Part shown: positions 6,826-7,241 of the stretch, piece after piece | Numbering within the stretch: position 1 is the stretch's first letter | Layout of the letters: the number at the start of each line of letters is the position of its first letter | Assembly: GCA_964390645.1 (NCBI GenBank) | Contig: CAYMLL010000343.1 | Coordinates: forward strand, 1 to 7,241 | DNA length: 7,241 nt | Source: CAYMLL01 sp964390645 | GTDB taxonomy: Bacteria > Planctomycetota > UBA8108 | Reading direction: 5' to 3' | Program-made: the position numbers and the translations under genes | Notes under the pieces: model-generated | What the model saw: the letters and a program-made list of their open reading frames with translations, nothing else | What the model was told of the DNA's origin: nothing | Databases searched by the model: none

Positions 6826-7241
6826 ATGAATCGATTTGAGCAGATTGTCGAGCGGCCCGTCCAGGGCCGGAAATCCGGTGGTTTCACCCTCGTGGAGCTC
6901 GCCGTCGTGGTCGTCATCATCGGGGTTCTGGCGGCTTTCGCCGTGCCGCGGTTCATGAACTCGGTCGAGCGTTCCAAGGCTGCGGAGGCCTTCAACTACC
7001 TCTCCACGGTTCACTCGGCCATGGAGCGGTACCACGCTCGCCAGGGTACCTATGCGGACGATATCACCAAGCTGGACACCAGCTTGACCATCCCGGAATA
7101 CTTCACTCCCGGACTGGTCACGGCCGCCAACACCCTGGAGAACGACTGGAGCCTGACCCTGACTCGTACGGGTACCGCCGCCGGAAAGGGCGCCTACACG
7201 GTGATCTTCACCCAGGATGGTTTCGACGTCCTGAACAGTAC
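6826..7241 (+). CDS. Type IV pilin / pseudopilin-like protein, 3' end outside window
   Basis: The visible 138 residues begin with a 19-residue leader rich in charged residues and ending in KSGG, followed by FTLVELAVVVVIIGVLAAFAVPRF. This is the class III signal cut by a PilD-type prepilin peptidase between Gly19 and Phe20, with Glu at position +5 of the mature protein and a long hydrophobic helix that packs in the pilus core. The next segment (SVERSKAAEAFNYLSTVHSAMERYHARQGTY) is the extended alpha-1 helix common in pilins, followed by a globular domain that is cut by the window edge. No cysteine is seen so far, so there is no C-terminal disulfide loop in the visible part. The start ATG 6826 has AGGAG at 6809-6813, a rather long 12 bases away. 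The leader is longer than the 6-10 residues usual for type IVa pilins. It could be a fibre-forming pilin or a type II secretion pseudopilin. Confidence 0.9.
   Translation, partial: MNRFEQIVERPVQGRKSGGFTLVELAVVVVIIGVLAAFAVPRFMNSVERSKAAEAFNYLSTVHSAMERYHARQGTYADDITKLDTSLTIPEYFTPGLVTAANTLENDWSLTLTRTGTAAGKGAYTVIFTQDGFDVLNS

Noticed and set aside
1..7241. CRISPR array, tRNA, rRNA or replication origin
   Set aside because: No regularly spaced repeats, cloverleaf, rRNA-like sequence or DnaA-box cluster was seen on either strand.

Overview
The window (about 65% G+C over most of its length, with one short AT-rich island) looks like a piece of a high-GC Gram-negative bacterial genome. A run of ten Ns at 3872-3881 shows it is scaffolded draft sequence. 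I cannot name the organism. A membrane-bound, Tat-exported selenocysteine formate dehydrogenase beside a type IV pilin-like gene would fit a deltaproteobacterium-like lineage (Myxococcota, Desulfobacterota, Binatota or similar), but that is inference.

Bases 1-249 are upstream sequence ending in a good sigma-70-type promoter (TTGACT, 16 bp, TAGAAT, 191-218). Bases 250-5535 form one tight operon on the plus strand: fdnG (catalytic subunit), fdnH (iron-sulfur subunit), fdnI (membrane cytochrome b) and fdhE (maturation factor). Intergenic gaps are 4 bp or less, and the last two junctions overlap. fdnG carries an in-frame TGA at 862-864 at the position of the selenocysteine ligand of the molybdenum/tungsten cofactor, followed by a two-stem bacterial SECIS element (869-904). 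It should be read as one selenoprotein of 1027 residues, not as two ORFs or a broken gene. fdnH is interrupted by the N gap, and the sequence on either side indicates that little or nothing is really missing there.

Bases 5536-6600 hold no gene I can name. On the minus strand, 6018-6375 has the codon-position pattern of coding DNA with an apparent frameshift, so it may be a decayed gene. It lies between two copies of an 11-bp inverted repeat (5652-5662 and 6586-6596). Bases 6600-6760 are strikingly AT-rich, and at their downstream edge is a sigma-54-like site (6722-6737). Bases 6826-7241 are the start of a type IV pilin/pseudopilin gene that runs off the window.

Together the operon encodes a formate:quinone oxidoreductase facing the periplasm. 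FdnG oxidises formate, FdnH carries electrons through four [4Fe-4S] clusters, FdnI passes them to quinone at the membrane, and FdhE is needed to obtain active enzyme. The genes for selenocysteine insertion (selA, selB, selC, selD) and fdhD are not in this window. The core system is a known one. The less explained parts are the possible decayed gene, the repeats and the AT-rich pilin promoter region.
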